From: Holophagales bacterium
GTDB taxonomy: Bacteria; Acidobacteriota; Thermoanaerobaculia; UBA5066
Direction: 5' to 3'
Length of the DNA: 64,000 nt
NCBI GenBank assembly: GCA_016716705.1
Contig: JADJVF010000005.1
Coordinates: 199,963-263,962, forward strand
Shown piece by piece: positions 17,246 through 24,753 of the stretch (its first letter is position 1; the number at the start of each line of letters is the position of its first letter). The position numbers and the translations under genes were made by a program. The notes under the pieces are model-generated. The model was not told the DNA's origin. It saw only the letters and a list, made by a program, of their open reading frames with translations, and did no database searches.

Positions 17246-18460
17246 TTGAGGAGTCCCGAGGCTTGTCCGAGTTGCGGGGGGCCGCTCGCGTCAGGCGCTT
17301 GTCGAGCCTGCAGCAATGAGCGCGGCTTCCGCGTCGTGAGGCGGGAGATCGCGATCCTGATCCTGGTGTCGGTCGGGGCGGTACCCGCGTATTTCGTGAC
17401 ACGCGCCGTGGCCGCGTGGAACAGGCGGACGGACGCTCGAATCGCCGGTGAATGGTACAGACGAGGTCAAGCGGAGCTGCGAGCGGGAGACACGAGCGCG
17501 GCGACCGAGTCGCTCCGGCGTGCGTCGGTCCGCGATCGCGGCAATCCGAAGATCGCCCTGGCGCTCGCCCAGGTCCTAGCGGCGGGAAACCGCGACGGCG
17601 AAGCGCGGGCCGCCCTGCTGCGGATGAACGAGACCTCGCCGAACGACCCCGAGGTGCACCTGGAGCTCGCGAGGCTATCGGCGAGGGGTGGAGATGTGAA
17701 GGACGCGCTCCTTCACTACCACGAAGCGCTGAACGGACTGCGCGCGGGGCCGGAGGCCGAGGGGCAGGGCCGGCGCGTCCGGATGGAGCTCGTTCGGTTC
17801 CTTCTGGATCACCGCGAAGGGCGCAGGGCTCTGTCCGAGCTGCTCGTTCTCGCCGCGGACGCGCCTTCGAACGCGGATTCGCACTCAGAGCTGGCCCGGC
17901 TCTTTCTCGAGGCCGGCGATGCCGCGCGCTCTCTCGAGCAGTTCGTCGAGGCCTCCCGACTGGACAGGGAGAACGCTCACGCGCTCGCCGGTGCCGGCGA
18001 AGCATCCTTCCTGATCGGAGACTATCGATCGGCTCGACGGTATCTCGAGCGGGCGCTCGAGCTGGACCCGGGAATCTCGAAAGCAGCCGGCCTTCTCGAG
18101 ACGACGCGGCTGATCCAGTCGGCGAACCCCCTGGCCCTGCGTCTCCCATCCGACGAGCGGATGAAGCGCCTCCTCGCGGGCCTCGCCCAGGCCGCGAAAC
18201 GGCTCGACAGCTGTCTCGAGCCCCAGATTGGCCTTTCGGCATCCCAGCGCTCCGGACTCGAGCAGCTCCGAGCGGAAGTGGAGTCGATGCTGAGCGCCCT
18301 CGACGCGAAGGGCCGGCCGCGCGACCCGGACCTCGTGCAGGACGGTGCGGAGCTCGTCTTCCGGGTCGAGGAGGCGGCCAGCCTGTCGTGCGGAGAGCCA
18401 ACGGGACTGGACCTGGCTCTCCTCCTGATCGGGCGGAAACACGGAGGAGGGGGAGCTTGA
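17246..18460 (+). CDS. Zinc-ribbon and TPR membrane protein
   Basis: A 404-residue protein starting at TTG. Residues 5-25 (EACPSCGGPLASGACRACSN) carry four cysteines in two CxxC pairs, a zinc ribbon. A transmembrane helix (IAILILVSVGAVPAYFV) lies near residues 35-51. From about 65 to 300, tandem tetratricopeptide repeats follow (for example WYRRGQAELRAGDTSAATESL and DYRSARRYLERALELDPG). It probably acts as a membrane-attached scaffold. Its stop codon overlaps the ClC start (TTGA), so the two are translationally coupled and may work together. Confidence 0.7.
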   Translation: MRSPEACPSCGGPLASGACRACSNERGFRVVRREIAILILVSVGAVPAYFVTRAVAAWNRRTDARIAGEWYRRGQAELRAGDTSAATESLRRASVRDRGNPKIALALAQVLAAGNRDGEARAALLRMNETSPNDPEVHLELARLSARGGDVKDALLHYHEALNGLRAGPEAEGQGRRVRMELVRFLLDHREGRRALSELLVLAADAPSNADSHSELARLFLEAGDAARSLEQFVEASRLDRENAHALAGAGEASFLIGDYRSARRYLERALELDPGISKAAGLLETTRLIQSANPLALRLPSDERMKRLLAGLAQAAKRLDSCLEPQIGLSASQRSGLEQLRAEVESMLSALDAKGRPRDPDLVQDGAELVFRVEEAASLSCGEPTGLDLALLLIGRKHGGGGA

Positions 18461-20142
18461 ATCTCGACACCCGGTCGATCGCCGAGAAGCTTCTCCTGCG
18501 CGAGAACCACGTCTTCCTGGTACTGACGATTCTGCTCGGAGTCGTCGGGGGCCTGTCCGCGGTCCTGTTTACGCTCGCGATCGACGCCACCAGGAACGTC
18601 CTGTTCGGAGCAGCGCCGTCGCCGTGGCGTCTCCTGGCCGTGCCGACGCTCGTCAGCCTCGTCACCGGGTACCTGCTGGCGAAGTTCTTCAACGACGCCC
18701 GCGGCAGCGGAGTTCCACAGACCGAGGCGGCCTACCACCTTCACCAGGGGGTGATCCCGGGGCGTGTCGTCCTCGGGAAGTTCCTGACGGGAGCTCTCTG
18801 CGTCGGATCCGGGCACTCCATGGGCCGCGAAGGGCCGTCGGTTCAGATCGGGGCGGGGATCGCGTCGGTCCTCGGCCGATGGCTGCGCCTTTCCCCGGCC
18901 CGCGTGCAGAGCCTCGTTCCCATCGGCGCGGCCGCGGCCCTGTCTGCGGCCTTCAACACGCCGGTGGCGGCCGTGCTGTTCGCGCTCGAGGAGATCATCG
19001 GGGACATGAACGCCGCGCTCATCGGATCGACGGTCGTCGCGTCCGTGACCGCGGTCATCGTCGAGCGCTCGATCCTCGGCAACGAGCCGCTGTTCCGCGT
19101 TCCGGCCTACCACCTCGTACACCCCGCCGAACTGGCCGGATACGCCGTCCTCGGCATCGTCGGGGGAGTCGTCTCGGTCCTCTTCTGCAAGCTTCTCCTC
19201 CGCGCCCGCGGCTTCTTCAAGCAGATGCCGGAGTGGACCAGGACCTTCCAGCCGGCGATGGGAGGGCTCGCGATCGGCGTCATCCTGGTCTTCGTTCCGC
19301 AGGTCATGGGAGTCGGCTACGAGCACGTGGACCAGGCGCTCCAGGGCTCCCTCGCGCTGAAGACGCTGGCCCTGCTCTGCGGGGTGAAGCTCGTCGCCAC
19401 GATCATCTCGTACGCGTCCGGTAACGCCGGAGGCATCTTCGCGCCGAGCCTCTTCCTGGGCGCGATGACCGGGGGCGCCGTCGGCATCGTCATACGAGCG
19501 TGGGCGCCGTTCCCGACGGGCGATCCCGGGGCCTACGCGCTCGTCGGGATGGGGACCCTCTTCGCCGGCATCATTCGCGTGCCCATGACGTCGGTCTTCA
19601 TGATCTTCGAACTGACGCAGGACTACCAGATCCTCGTTCCGCTCATGGTGGCGAACCTCCTCAGCTTCTTGATCTCGAGACATTTCCAGCCCAAGCCGGT
19701 CTACCACGCGCTGCTCGAGCAGGACGGCGTGCATCTCCCCGGAGCTGCGAGCCGAGTGACTCAGGGGACGTGGCGAGCGCGGGACATCATGGTGTCGGAT
19801 CCTGTATTCATTCCCGTGGGGAGCTCGATCGGGGCGGCCTGGAGCGTCGTCGAGAAGGACACGTCGGGCGCCTTCCTCGTAGGTAGCCGGGAGAAGCTCG
19901 TGGGTCTCGTGAAACGTCGGGACCTCGAGGAAAGCGCGCGCTCGGGGCGAGTGAACGTCCCGGTCATGTCTCTGGTCATTCCGGAACCTCTTCACGTCCA
20001 CCCGGACCATTCCCTCGAGCTCGTTCTCGAGCGCTTCCGCGGCAGCCCCGGACTGCTGCCCGTGCTGAGTCGGGGAGAGGTCCATCGGGTCGAGGGAGCG
20101 ATCACGCTCGAGACGATCGTCCAGTTCGTGCGGAGCGATTAG
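18457..20142 (+). CDS. ClC-type chloride/proton transporter with C-terminal CBS pair
   Basis: A 561-residue protein with the ClC anion-pathway signatures GSGVPQ (residues 83-88), GREGPSVQ (123-130) whose Glu125 is the gating glutamate, and GGIFAPSLFLGAM. It has about 10-12 membrane helices up to residue 425. A CBS pair follows from about 440 to the end (ARDIMVSDPVFIPVGSSIGAAW, LVGLVKRRDLEESA), which normally binds adenine nucleotides. The start is TTG at 18457, preceded by GGAGGAGGGGGAG. Gating-glutamate retention argues for either exchanger or channel activity. Context suggests ionic or osmotic balance. Confidence 0.9.
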   Translation: MNLDTRSIAEKLLLRENHVFLVLTILLGVVGGLSAVLFTLAIDATRNVLFGAAPSPWRLLAVPTLVSLVTGYLLAKFFNDARGSGVPQTEAAYHLHQGVIPGRVVLGKFLTGALCVGSGHSMGREGPSVQIGAGIASVLGRWLRLSPARVQSLVPIGAAAALSAAFNTPVAAVLFALEEIIGDMNAALIGSTVVASVTAVIVERSILGNEPLFRVPAYHLVHPAELAGYAVLGIVGGVVSVLFCKLLLRARGFFKQMPEWTRTFQPAMGGLAIGVILVFVPQVMGVGYEHVDQALQGSLALKTLALLCGVKLVATIISYASGNAGGIFAPSLFLGAMTGGAVGIVIRAWAPFPTGDPGAYALVGMGTLFAGIIRVPMTSVFMIFELTQDYQILVPLMVANLLSFLISRHFQPKPVYHALLEQDGVHLPGAASRVTQGTWRARDIMVSDPVFIPVGSSIGAAWSVVEKDTSGAFLVGSREKLVGLVKRRDLEESARSGRVNVPVMSLVIPEPLHVHPDHSLELVLERFRGSPGLLPVLSRGEVHRVEGAITLETIVQFVRSD

Positions 20143-20357
20143 CGCTCGAGTTGGTCGACTGCCCGGTCGGCATGGTCGCGATGCTGCTCGCGTCCGCCCT
20201 CAGCGGGTCGGCCACCATGTTTGCAAAAAGGGGCTGCGCTCTGCCGCGGACGGCGTCAACACGGCTCTGCTGCTCGACGACGTAGGTCCCGGACGTCAGC
20301 AGGCACGCTCTCACTGCCCGGGCAGAGCCGACTGCCGGTCCACCGCGGCTGCCCTGT

Positions 20358-20398
20358 GGGTATCTAATTTCGTCGTCCCATGCTGTCCGTAGATACCC
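20358..20398. repeat. Inverted repeat GGGTATCTA / TAGATACCC
   Basis: Nine-base perfect arms at 20358-20366 and 20390-20398 are separated by 23 bases. The TATCTA/TAGATA core recurs in the next inverted repeat. Possible recombinase arm sites or a hairpin. Confidence 0.5.
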
Positions 20399-20419
20399 GC
20401 GGAAGGAATCGTGCCAGCG

Positions 20420-20440
20420 TAGATCTATGGTATAGATCTA
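20420..20440. repeat. 21-bp palindrome with TAGATCTAT arms
   Basis: Nine-base arms TAGATCTAT (20420-20428) and ATAGATCTA (20432-20440) flank GGT. It is AT-rich in a GC-rich setting and ends 29 bp before the tRNA-end repeat. Confidence 0.5.
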
Positions 20441-20469
20441 GTTGTGGCTGTCCGCAGACGGTGGTGCCG

Positions 20470-20515
20470 AATGCGGTTCAAGGGGTCGCGGGCTCGAGTC
20501 CCGCCGTCCCGACCA
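20470..20515 (+). repeat. tRNA 3'-end repeat, copy 1 (putative att site)
   Basis: This 46-bp sequence matches 21567-21612 at 44 of 46 positions. Its last 32 bases form a T-arm (GCGGG stem, CTCGAGT loop, CCCGC) followed by the acceptor strand CGTCCCG, discriminator A and CCA. The missing 5' strand would be CGGGACG, the usual start of bacterial tRNA-Pro. No 5' half is present, so this is a tRNA remnant of the kind left by integrase-mediated insertion, not a working tRNA. Confidence 0.65.
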
Positions 20516-20626
20516 CACATTGAGCCAAGAAAGAGGCCGCGGATGAACTCCGCGGCCTCGAGCGTTTCGCGCGCCGACCAAGCCTCGCCTTGACGCGGCC
20601 GTTGGCCGCGCCGACCGGCTGAGGCG

Positions 20627-20971
20627 TCAGTCGAGGGAGTCGCGAAGCCTTCGAAGTCGCGACGCGAGAACGGGCAGGTCGCTGACGACGATCCTCCAGA
20701 CGAGCTCGAGGTCCACCGCGAAGTACCCGTGGACGACCCGGTTTCTGAGGCCGACGACCCGCGGCCATTCCAGCTCCGGTGTGCTTGCCCTGAACTCCTC
20801 CGGTACGTGAGCGGCGGCCTCTCCGAGAATCTCGAGGTTTCTGACGACGGCGTCGGAGGTCTTCTCGTCGGCGAGAAACGCCGGCTGATCCATTCCCGCG
20901 ACGTATCGCTCGATCCGTTCCGCCGCCTCGAGCATGTCGTCGAGCAGGAGGCGGACGGAGCGTCTAGACAT
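20627..20971 (-). CDS. HepT-like HEPN ribonuclease toxin (DUF86)
   Basis: A 114-residue HEPN-domain protein, the toxin half of a HEPN/MNT type VII pair. The catalytic RX4HXY motif is intact as RNRVVHGY (Arg76, His81, Tyr83). The helices LLLDDMLEAAERIERYV and VRNLEILGEAAAHVPEEF are typical of DUF86/HepT. The family cleaves RNA and is neutralised by its partner, which adenylylates residues near this motif. Its start overlaps the antitoxin gene by 8 bp. It lies between two tRNA-end repeats, suggesting it arrived on a mobile element. Confidence 0.9.
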   Translation of the reverse strand: MSRRSVRLLLDDMLEAAERIERYVAGMDQPAFLADEKTSDAVVRNLEILGEAAAHVPEEFRASTPELEWPRVVGLRNRVVHGYFAVDLELVWRIVVSDLPVLASRLRRLRDSLD

Positions 20972-21257
20972 GAAGAGTCTCGGGCCGGATAGCGTCCATG
21001 TGCCGTGGACGCAGCGCGCGGGTGGAGATCAGGTCGACCGGCCGGCCGAGGGCGCCCTCGAGCTCGTCGGCGAGCGTGACGAAATCGAGGCCGATCTCGG
21101 GGTCGACCTCGACGAGGATGTCGATGTCGCTTCGATCGGTCTCGTCGCCGCGCGCAAACGAGCCGAAGAGGGCCAGGTCGCGCACGCCGAAGCGTCGGCC
21201 GAGGTCGGGCTTCATCGCCCGAAGGGTCGCGATGATCTCGTCGCGTGATCGAACCAT
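20964..21257 (-). CDS. MntA-like nucleotidyltransferase antitoxin
   Basis: A 97-residue minimal nucleotidyltransferase. The signature GSFARGDETDRSDIDIL gives GSX10DXD with Gly32, Ser33, Asp44 and Asp46, all catalytic positions present. MntA antitoxins transfer AMP to the HepT toxin to silence it. It is the first gene of the pair and overlaps the toxin gene by 8 bp, which couples translation. A GGAGG-like purine stretch is not obvious directly ahead of the ATG, so the start could be leaderless. Confidence 0.9.
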   Translation of the reverse strand: MVRSRDEIIATLRAMKPDLGRRFGVRDLALFGSFARGDETDRSDIDILVEVDPEIGLDFVTLADELEGALGRPVDLISTRALRPRHMDAIRPETLHV

Positions 21258-21566
21258 GAGGAGGCAAGTCTATCCGAGAGCCGGGAGCGGGGGCCGGACG
21301 GCCGCGGAGCCTTCGTCGCGCTCGGGAGCCCTCGGAGCGCCACGGGGATCGGTTCGTTCACCCCGGTGCGTCGAGAGGAGCCGTGTGTCCTGAGAGCGTC
21401 GTGCGCTTCTGGTTGTCCGCCGAGAACTGCAGGACTGCGTCGCTGGTGCTGTCCCTGGTGCTGTTCCCCGTCGCCGCAGCAGACCTCGGCGATCCTGGGA
21501 TCGTCACAGGAGGTGCCGCATGCCGCGTCCAAGGATCGACGCGGCGGGCCTGGGTGGTTCCGTCCC
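21258..21566. other. Intergenic stretch without a recognisable gene
   Basis: 309 bases between the antitoxin start and the second tRNA-end repeat. Short open frames cross it in several directions, but none has a ribosome site or a recognisable domain. It should contain the promoter of the toxin-antitoxin pair near its left end. Confidence 0.4.
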
Positions 21567-21612
21567 AATGCGGTTCAAGGTGTCGCGGGCTCGAATCCCG
21601 CCGTCCCGACCA
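21567..21612 (+). repeat. tRNA 3'-end repeat, copy 2 (putative att site)
   Basis: This 46-bp copy has the same orientation and only two mismatches to 20470-20515. The T-loop here is CTCGAAT, and the sequence ends in CGTCCCGACCA. No tRNA 5' half precedes it. A tyrosine-recombinase C-terminus begins 16 bp to its right, the standard place for an integrase gene beside its att site. Confidence 0.65.
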
Positions 21613-21628
21613 TCTGATTCGAAAGGAC

Positions 21629-21825
21629 TTAGCGCCCGTCACTGGGCGCTCTTTCCTTCTCGCGCGCAACCGAACGCGCAACCTCGTCGGGGGATGGGGC
21701 CAAGCCGGCCTTGTCGCTGATCAGCTCGACGAGGGGAATGAGGTCCTCCGGCTCGAGATTCGTGTAACGGGGGGCCATGGTGTCGTCCGCGTGGCCGAGG
21801 TAGGCGTTCCGGAGCGTCTCCGTCA
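21629..21825 (-). pseudogene. Tyrosine recombinase (integrase) C-terminal remnant
   Basis: About 65 codons on the minus strand encode LRNAYLGHADDTMAPRYTNL, the end of a phage-type integrase. LGHA is the box II Leu-Gly-His region, and the tyrosine in PRYTNL is the catalytic one. A tail follows to the TGA at 21629. Everything upstream (catalytic Arg, core-binding domain) is missing; the frame runs into sequence antisense to a transposase remnant. The neighbouring tRNA-end repeats are its expected substrate. Confidence 0.65.
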
Positions 21826-21837
21826 GGCCTTCCGCCT

Positions 21838-22252
21838 CTTCTGGAGACGGAAGTCGCGGGCAGGGCGTCCGACCGCTCGTGACGAAGTCCGACGCCTGAT
21901 TCGGAAGATGGCCCCAGAGAATCCGGCCTGGGACGCGCCAGGATTCCACGGCGAGCTGCGCAAGCTCGTGGAGTTCTGCCGTCGAGTCCGCACTCTGGGC
22001 ATTCGGTCCGTCAAGACTGCCGTCCGCCCGCCAAAGATGGCCTGTTTCGTCGAACGCCTCATCGGCACCCTCCGGCGCGAGCTCTTCGAACACGACATCG
22101 TGTCAAGTGAAGCTCACGCGAGACGGCTGCATCGAGAGTTCCACGCCTGGTACAACGAGGATCGCGTTCATCTCGCCCTCGCGAAGGACGGTCCTGACCA
22201 CAGGCCGGTCGAGACGTCCGAGATGGGCGAGGTCGTCTCGCTTCCTGGATGA
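21838..22252 (+). pseudogene. DDE integrase-core transposase remnant with internal deletion
   Basis: About 137 codons recall an integrase-core (rve) transposase in which the start and the middle are gone. FWRRKSRAGRPTARDEVRRL and IRKMAPENPAWDAPGFHGEL are the segment before the catalytic core. The frame then jumps to FCRRVRTLGIRSVKTAV and FVERLIGTLRRELFEHDIV, the core's end including its catalytic glutamate (FVER), and finishes with the C-terminal WYNEDRVHLALAKDGPDHRPVE. The two catalytic aspartates lie in the deleted middle, so it cannot be active. Terminal inverted repeats were not found. Confidence 0.65.
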
Positions 22253-22590
22253 CGACGGAGTCCCGATGACCAGGGAGTCTCCGGGCGGCACCGCCTCCAC
22301 CCGTCGTCGGCCTTTCCGAGCGCGGCTCTTTCCTGACTCACGACGACGATGCGATTCTGGCGGGGCACGAGGCAACCCTGCATTCTGCGCTTACAGCACT
22401 CAGATGGATACTCCCAAATCACGATTCCTATCCACGGGCTGTCAAGACCATTCACGACACTTCCTTGACTTTTCGACTGAATGAGCGACCATTCATCTCG
22501 TGATCATCACCTCGGGGCGACCGTGTCGGAGTGGCCAGCGAAAGAGGCCACCCCATCCCCTGTTACTGATCGTTTCCTTGCGGAGGTCCC
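22253..22590. other. Region between the transposase remnant and fadB
   Basis: The first 200 bases show no gene and probably include the decayed end of the insertion sequence. The last 130 bases are less GC-rich and carry the fad promoter and operator (22465-22495). A GGAGGT ribosome site lies just before the fadB start. Confidence 0.5.
22465..22495 (+). promoter_or_regulatory. Putative fad promoter with FadR(TetR)-like operator
   Basis: TGAATGAGCGACCATTCA at 22478-22495 is a palindrome with 6-base perfect arms (TGAATG and CATTCA). It matches the TGAATGA-N4-TCATTCA operator of the TetR-type fatty-acid repressor FadR of Bacillus at all but one specified position. A -35 TTGACT lies at 22465-22470, so a bound repressor would cover the -10 region. 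The regulator itself is not next to it. Confidence 0.55.
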
Positions 22591-24750
22591 ATGAAATTTG
22601 ATGGCAAGGCCATCCAGTGCTCGATGTTGGACGGAGGCATCGCCGAGTTGCGCTTCGACCTTCAGGGCGATTCCGTCAACAAATTCAACAAGGCGACACT
22701 GGCCGAACTGGGGGAGGTGCTGGCTCTCCTCAAGGCAGAGCCGGGCGTCAAGGGGCTTCTCGTCACCAGCGGAAAAGACTGCTTCGTGGTCGGCGCCGAC
22801 GTGACGGAATTCGTCGAGTACTTCAAGAACACCGAAGATCAGTTGATCAGCTGGATTCTCGAGGTGCACAAGCTCTTCTCCACCGTCGAGGATTTCGATT
22901 TCCCCTCGGTCACTGCAATCAACGGGTTCGCCCTCGGCGGCGGCCTGGAATTCGCCCTGACGACGAGCTACCGGGTCATGTCCTCGGAAACCCGGATCGG
23001 GCTGCCCGAGACCAAGCTCGGCATCTTCCCGGGCTGGGGCGGCACGGTGCGCCTCTCCCGCCTCGCAGGCGCCGACAACGCCATCGAGTGGATCGCCGGT
23101 GGCGAGCAGTACACCGCCGACGTCGCTCTCAAGACCGGCGTCGTGGACGCGGTGGTCGTCCCCGACAAGCTACGGGAGGCCGCCCTGAACCTGCTCGGCC
23201 AGGCGATCGCCGGGAAGCGGGACTGGAAGGCACGCCGGCTCGAAAAGGTCTCTCCTCTCAAGCTCAACCCCACGGAAACCATGATGGCGTTCGAAACCTC
23301 GAAGGGCTTCGTCGCCGGGAAGGCCGGGCCCAACTACCCCTCGCCGGTGGCGGCGATCACCGCCATGCAGCAGGGCGCCGGGCGCAAACGTGACGACGCG
23401 CTGGCGATCGAGGCTGCGGCGTTCGCCAGGATGGCCAAGACTCCCACCGCCTTCAACCTGGTGACCATCTTTCTCGGCGACCAGTTCGTCGGGAAAGTCG
23501 CCAAGACGATGGCGAAGACGGCTTCCAGGGTCGAGTCGGCGGCTGTCCTCGGCGCCGGCATCATGGGGGGGGGCATCGCTTACCAGTCGGCCTCCAAGGG
23601 CACCCCGATCGTCATGAAGGACATCCAGGAAAAGGCCATCGACCTGGGGCTGTCCGAAGCCCGGAAGCTCCTCGCGAAGCGGGTCGAGCGGGGCAAGATG
23701 ACCGCCGACGAAATGGCCGAGGTGTTCACCCGCATCCGGCCGACCCTTTCGTTCGGGGATTTCAGAGGAGTCGATATCGTCGTCGAAGCCGTGGTGGAGA
23801 ACGAGAAGGTCAAGAAGTCGGTTCTCGCCGAGGTCGAAGACCAGGTGAAAGAGGACACGATCCTCGCGAGCAACACGTCCACGATCTCCATCACCCGGCT
23901 GGCCGAGGGCCTGAAACGCCCCGAGAACTTCTGCGGCATGCACTTCTTCAACCCGGTGCACAAGATGCCGCTGGTGGAAGTCATCCGCGGCGCGAAGTCG
24001 GGCGACCGCGCCGTCGCGACGACGGTGAGCTTTGCCCTCGCGATGGGCAAGACGCCCATCGTCGTGAACGATTGCCCGGGCTTCCTGGTCAACCGGGTCC
24101 TGTTCCCCTACTTCGCCGGCTTCATGATGCTCGTCAACGAAGGCCTCGACTTCCAGAAGATCGACAAGGTGATGGAGAAGTTCGGCTGGCCGATGGGCCC
24201 CGCCTACCTTCTCGACGTGGTGGGCATCGACACCGGCTACCACGCCAACGCGGTCATGGCGCAGGGCTTCCCCGACCGGATGGCCTCGACCGAGAAGACC
24301 GCCCTTGGAACGATGTTCGAGGCCCAGCGCTTCGGCCAGAAGAACGGCAAGGGCTTCTACTCCTACGTCCCCGACAAGAAGGGCGTGCCGAAGAAGACGG
24401 TCGATCCGGAGGTCCAGGGACTCCTCAAGCCGCTGGTGGGCGTCGACAACAGCGCGTCGATCACCGACCAGGACATCATCGACCGGATGATGCTCCCGCT
24501 CGTCATCGAGTGCTCCCGCTGCCTCGAGGACGGGATCGTCAACACTCCGGTGGAAGTCGATATCGCCCTCGTCTATGGCCTGGGCTTCCCGCCGTTTAGG
24601 GGCGGCCCGTTCCGCTACGCCGATGCCGTTGGACTGAAGGCCCTCTGCGAGAAAGCCGGCAAGTTCGCTGCGCTGGGCAAGCTCTACGAACCCACCGCCA
24701 GGATGCGTCAGCTCGCCGAGACCGGCGCCACCTATCACAAAGCGAGGTGA
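22591..24750 (+). CDS. fadB: Fatty oxidation complex alpha subunit (enoyl-CoA hydratase / 3-hydroxyacyl-CoA dehydrogenase)
   Basis: A 719-residue bifunctional FadB. Residues 1-190 form a crotonase fold with the oxyanion-hole GFALGGGLEFAL and the acid/base region TRIGLPETKLGIFPGWGGT. The dehydrogenase domain begins at about residue 313 with the NAD-binding VLGAGIMGGGIAYQSA and includes the catalytic MHFFNPVHKMPLVEVIRG. Two C-terminal helical domains follow. It hydrates and oxidises enoyl-CoA in each beta-oxidation turn. GGAGGT lies eight bases before the ATG. It is the first gene of a six-gene operon and is clearly less GC-rich than the sucrose genes upstream. Confidence 0.95.
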   Translation: MKFDGKAIQCSMLDGGIAELRFDLQGDSVNKFNKATLAELGEVLALLKAEPGVKGLLVTSGKDCFVVGADVTEFVEYFKNTEDQLISWILEVHKLFSTVEDFDFPSVTAINGFALGGGLEFALTTSYRVMSSETRIGLPETKLGIFPGWGGTVRLSRLAGADNAIEWIAGGEQYTADVALKTGVVDAVVVPDKLREAALNLLGQAIAGKRDWKARRLEKVSPLKLNPTETMMAFETSKGFVAGKAGPNYPSPVAAITAMQQGAGRKRDDALAIEAAAFARMAKTPTAFNLVTIFLGDQFVGKVAKTMAKTASRVESAAVLGAGIMGGGIAYQSASKGTPIVMKDIQEKAIDLGLSEARKLLAKRVERGKMTADEMAEVFTRIRPTLSFGDFRGVDIVVEAVVENEKVKKSVLAEVEDQVKEDTILASNTSTISITRLAEGLKRPENFCGMHFFNPVHKMPLVEVIRGAKSGDRAVATTVSFALAMGKTPIVVNDCPGFLVNRVLFPYFAGFMMLVNEGLDFQKIDKVMEKFGWPMGPAYLLDVVGIDTGYHANAVMAQGFPDRMASTEKTALGTMFEAQRFGQKNGKGFYSYVPDKKGVPKKTVDPEVQGLLKPLVGVDNSASITDQDIIDRMMLPLVIECSRCLEDGIVNTPVEVDIALVYGLGFPPFRGGPFRYADAVGLKALCEKAGKFAALGKLYEPTARMRQLAETGATYHKAR

Positions 24751-24753
24751 CCG

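Larger units (their letters stand above)
20143..20626. other. Intergenic region with inverted repeats and an att-like tRNA end
   Basis: These 484 bases hold no convincing gene. They are less GC-rich around 20340-20450, where two inverted repeats occur (20358-20398 and 20420-20440) just before the first tRNA-end repeat (20470-20515). The segment after it runs into the 3' end of the HEPN toxin gene. It reads as the boundary of an integrated element. Confidence 0.5.

Noticed and set aside
20470..20515. A working tRNA gene at either tRNA-like repeat.
   Set aside because: Only the T-arm and 3' acceptor strand with CCA are present. No CGGGACG strand, D-arm or anticodon arm lies upstream of either copy.
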